NCBI RefSeq assembly: GCF_047948215.1
Contig: NC_134467.1
Coordinates: forward strand, 36,684,520 to 36,748,519
Origin: Lycorma delicatula
Lineage: Eukaryota > Arthropoda > Insecta > Hemiptera > Fulgoridae
Length of the DNA: 64,000 nt
Reading direction: 5' to 3'
Shown: positions 63,570 to 64,000 of the stretch, piece by piece
Layout of the letters: every line of letters begins with the position of its first letter
Position numbering within the stretch: position 1 is the first letter of the stretch
Translations under genes and position numbers: made by a program
Notes under the pieces: generated by a model
The model's database searches: none
Seen by the model: the letters and a program-made list of their open reading frames with translations, nothing else
Told to the model about the DNA's origin: nothing

Positions 63570-64000
63570 TCTTTACGTTTTGAGATATCAGGATTATGAA
63601 AATACCATAAATTTATAGAATCTTTTAGTTCGAAAATCTAAAAAATAACATACTAAACGAAATTTATTCGATTTGGGATTACATATTCAGTCAAATAACC
63701 ATATAGTGCGAGCGAAGCCGCAACGCGGATACTAGTCTATATACATATAAGCAAAATCTACTCAAGTTAAATTGATAAAAATTTGTATACACGTTCTTCT
63801 GTAAATGCAGATTAATAAAGGAATTTCTTTTTAAATTCTAAGTTTAAAGGATCAAAATGGTTAACATTAATTTTATTATTTCTGAATTCCTGTGTAATAA
63901 ATGAAGATATCAACTTGATTTTTAGTGTGTAATCTTCATGTGAATATCTAAAAACCAATTTCTAGATTTTTTTTTTAAATTCGACCTTGAACGGGGTGAA
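63570..64000. other. Window end, AT-rich, no gene seen
   Basis: Near 63704-63740, GTGCGAGCGAAGCCGCAACG and CTAGTCTATATA look like the end of an insect interspersed repeat, but the family was not established. Confidence 0.4.

Noticed and set aside
1..64000. Search for CRISPR arrays, operons, rRNA, virus-derived genes or LTR retrotransposons
   Set aside because: None seen: no regular spacers, no paired LTRs, no gag or integrase text, no viral protein motifs recognised.

Overview
This window looks like nuclear DNA of an insect. The evidence is a spliced biogenic-amine gene of insect type, strongly AT-rich non-coding sequence, and many Tc1/mariner elements, non-LTR retrotransposons and tRNA-derived SINEs. 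A hemipteran-like repeat-rich genome is my guess, but the sequence does not fix the order. There is no operon, CRISPR array, rRNA or convincing stand-alone tRNA.

Only two host protein-coding genes can be supported. (1) On the minus strand, positions 970-23390 hold the first six coding exons of tyrosine decarboxylase (Tdc), the enzyme that makes tyramine, the precursor of octopamine. Splice sites and phases agree at every junction and give 328 residues up to just past the PLP-binding lysine. The 3' exons lie beyond position 1, and a 5' UTR exon must lie to the right of 23403. (2) On the plus strand, 30460-32448 is an intact 662-codon open reading frame for the nucleolar circularly permuted GTPase GNL2/NOG2 (60S ribosome assembly). 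Its coding part is a single exon behind a good splice acceptor in the 5' UTR.

Layout: 1-23.4 kb, Tdc exons separated by large introns filled with repeats (mariner, LINEs, SINEs, a foldback element); 23.4-30.4 kb, intergenic DNA with LINE remnants and an exact 98-bp copy of part of Tdc exon 2; 30.4-32.5 kb, GNL2; 32.5-41.8 kb, R1/I-like LINE 3' ends, a foldback repeat and a tandemly duplicated broken coding-like segment; 41.8-53.8 kb, a cluster of six Tc1/mariner copies of at least four lineages, with a LINE copy between them; 53.8-64 kb, foldback elements, LINE and SINE copies, an internally deleted mariner in a TA microsatellite, and pyrimidine-rich repeats. No transposase in the window is intact; the longest open LINE frame (262 codons at 57162-57950) is 5' truncated.

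The observations I find most worth following are: a recurrent class of short, mostly perfect inverted duplications with 0-6 nt loops, one of which breaks a transposase frame; the exact partial copy of Tdc exon 2; two SINE families with different tRNA-like heads but a related 3' tail; a palindromic repeat family with arms of about 300 bp; two DD41D mariners that share the same frameshift; and substitutions beside the PLP lysine and aspartate of Tdc.
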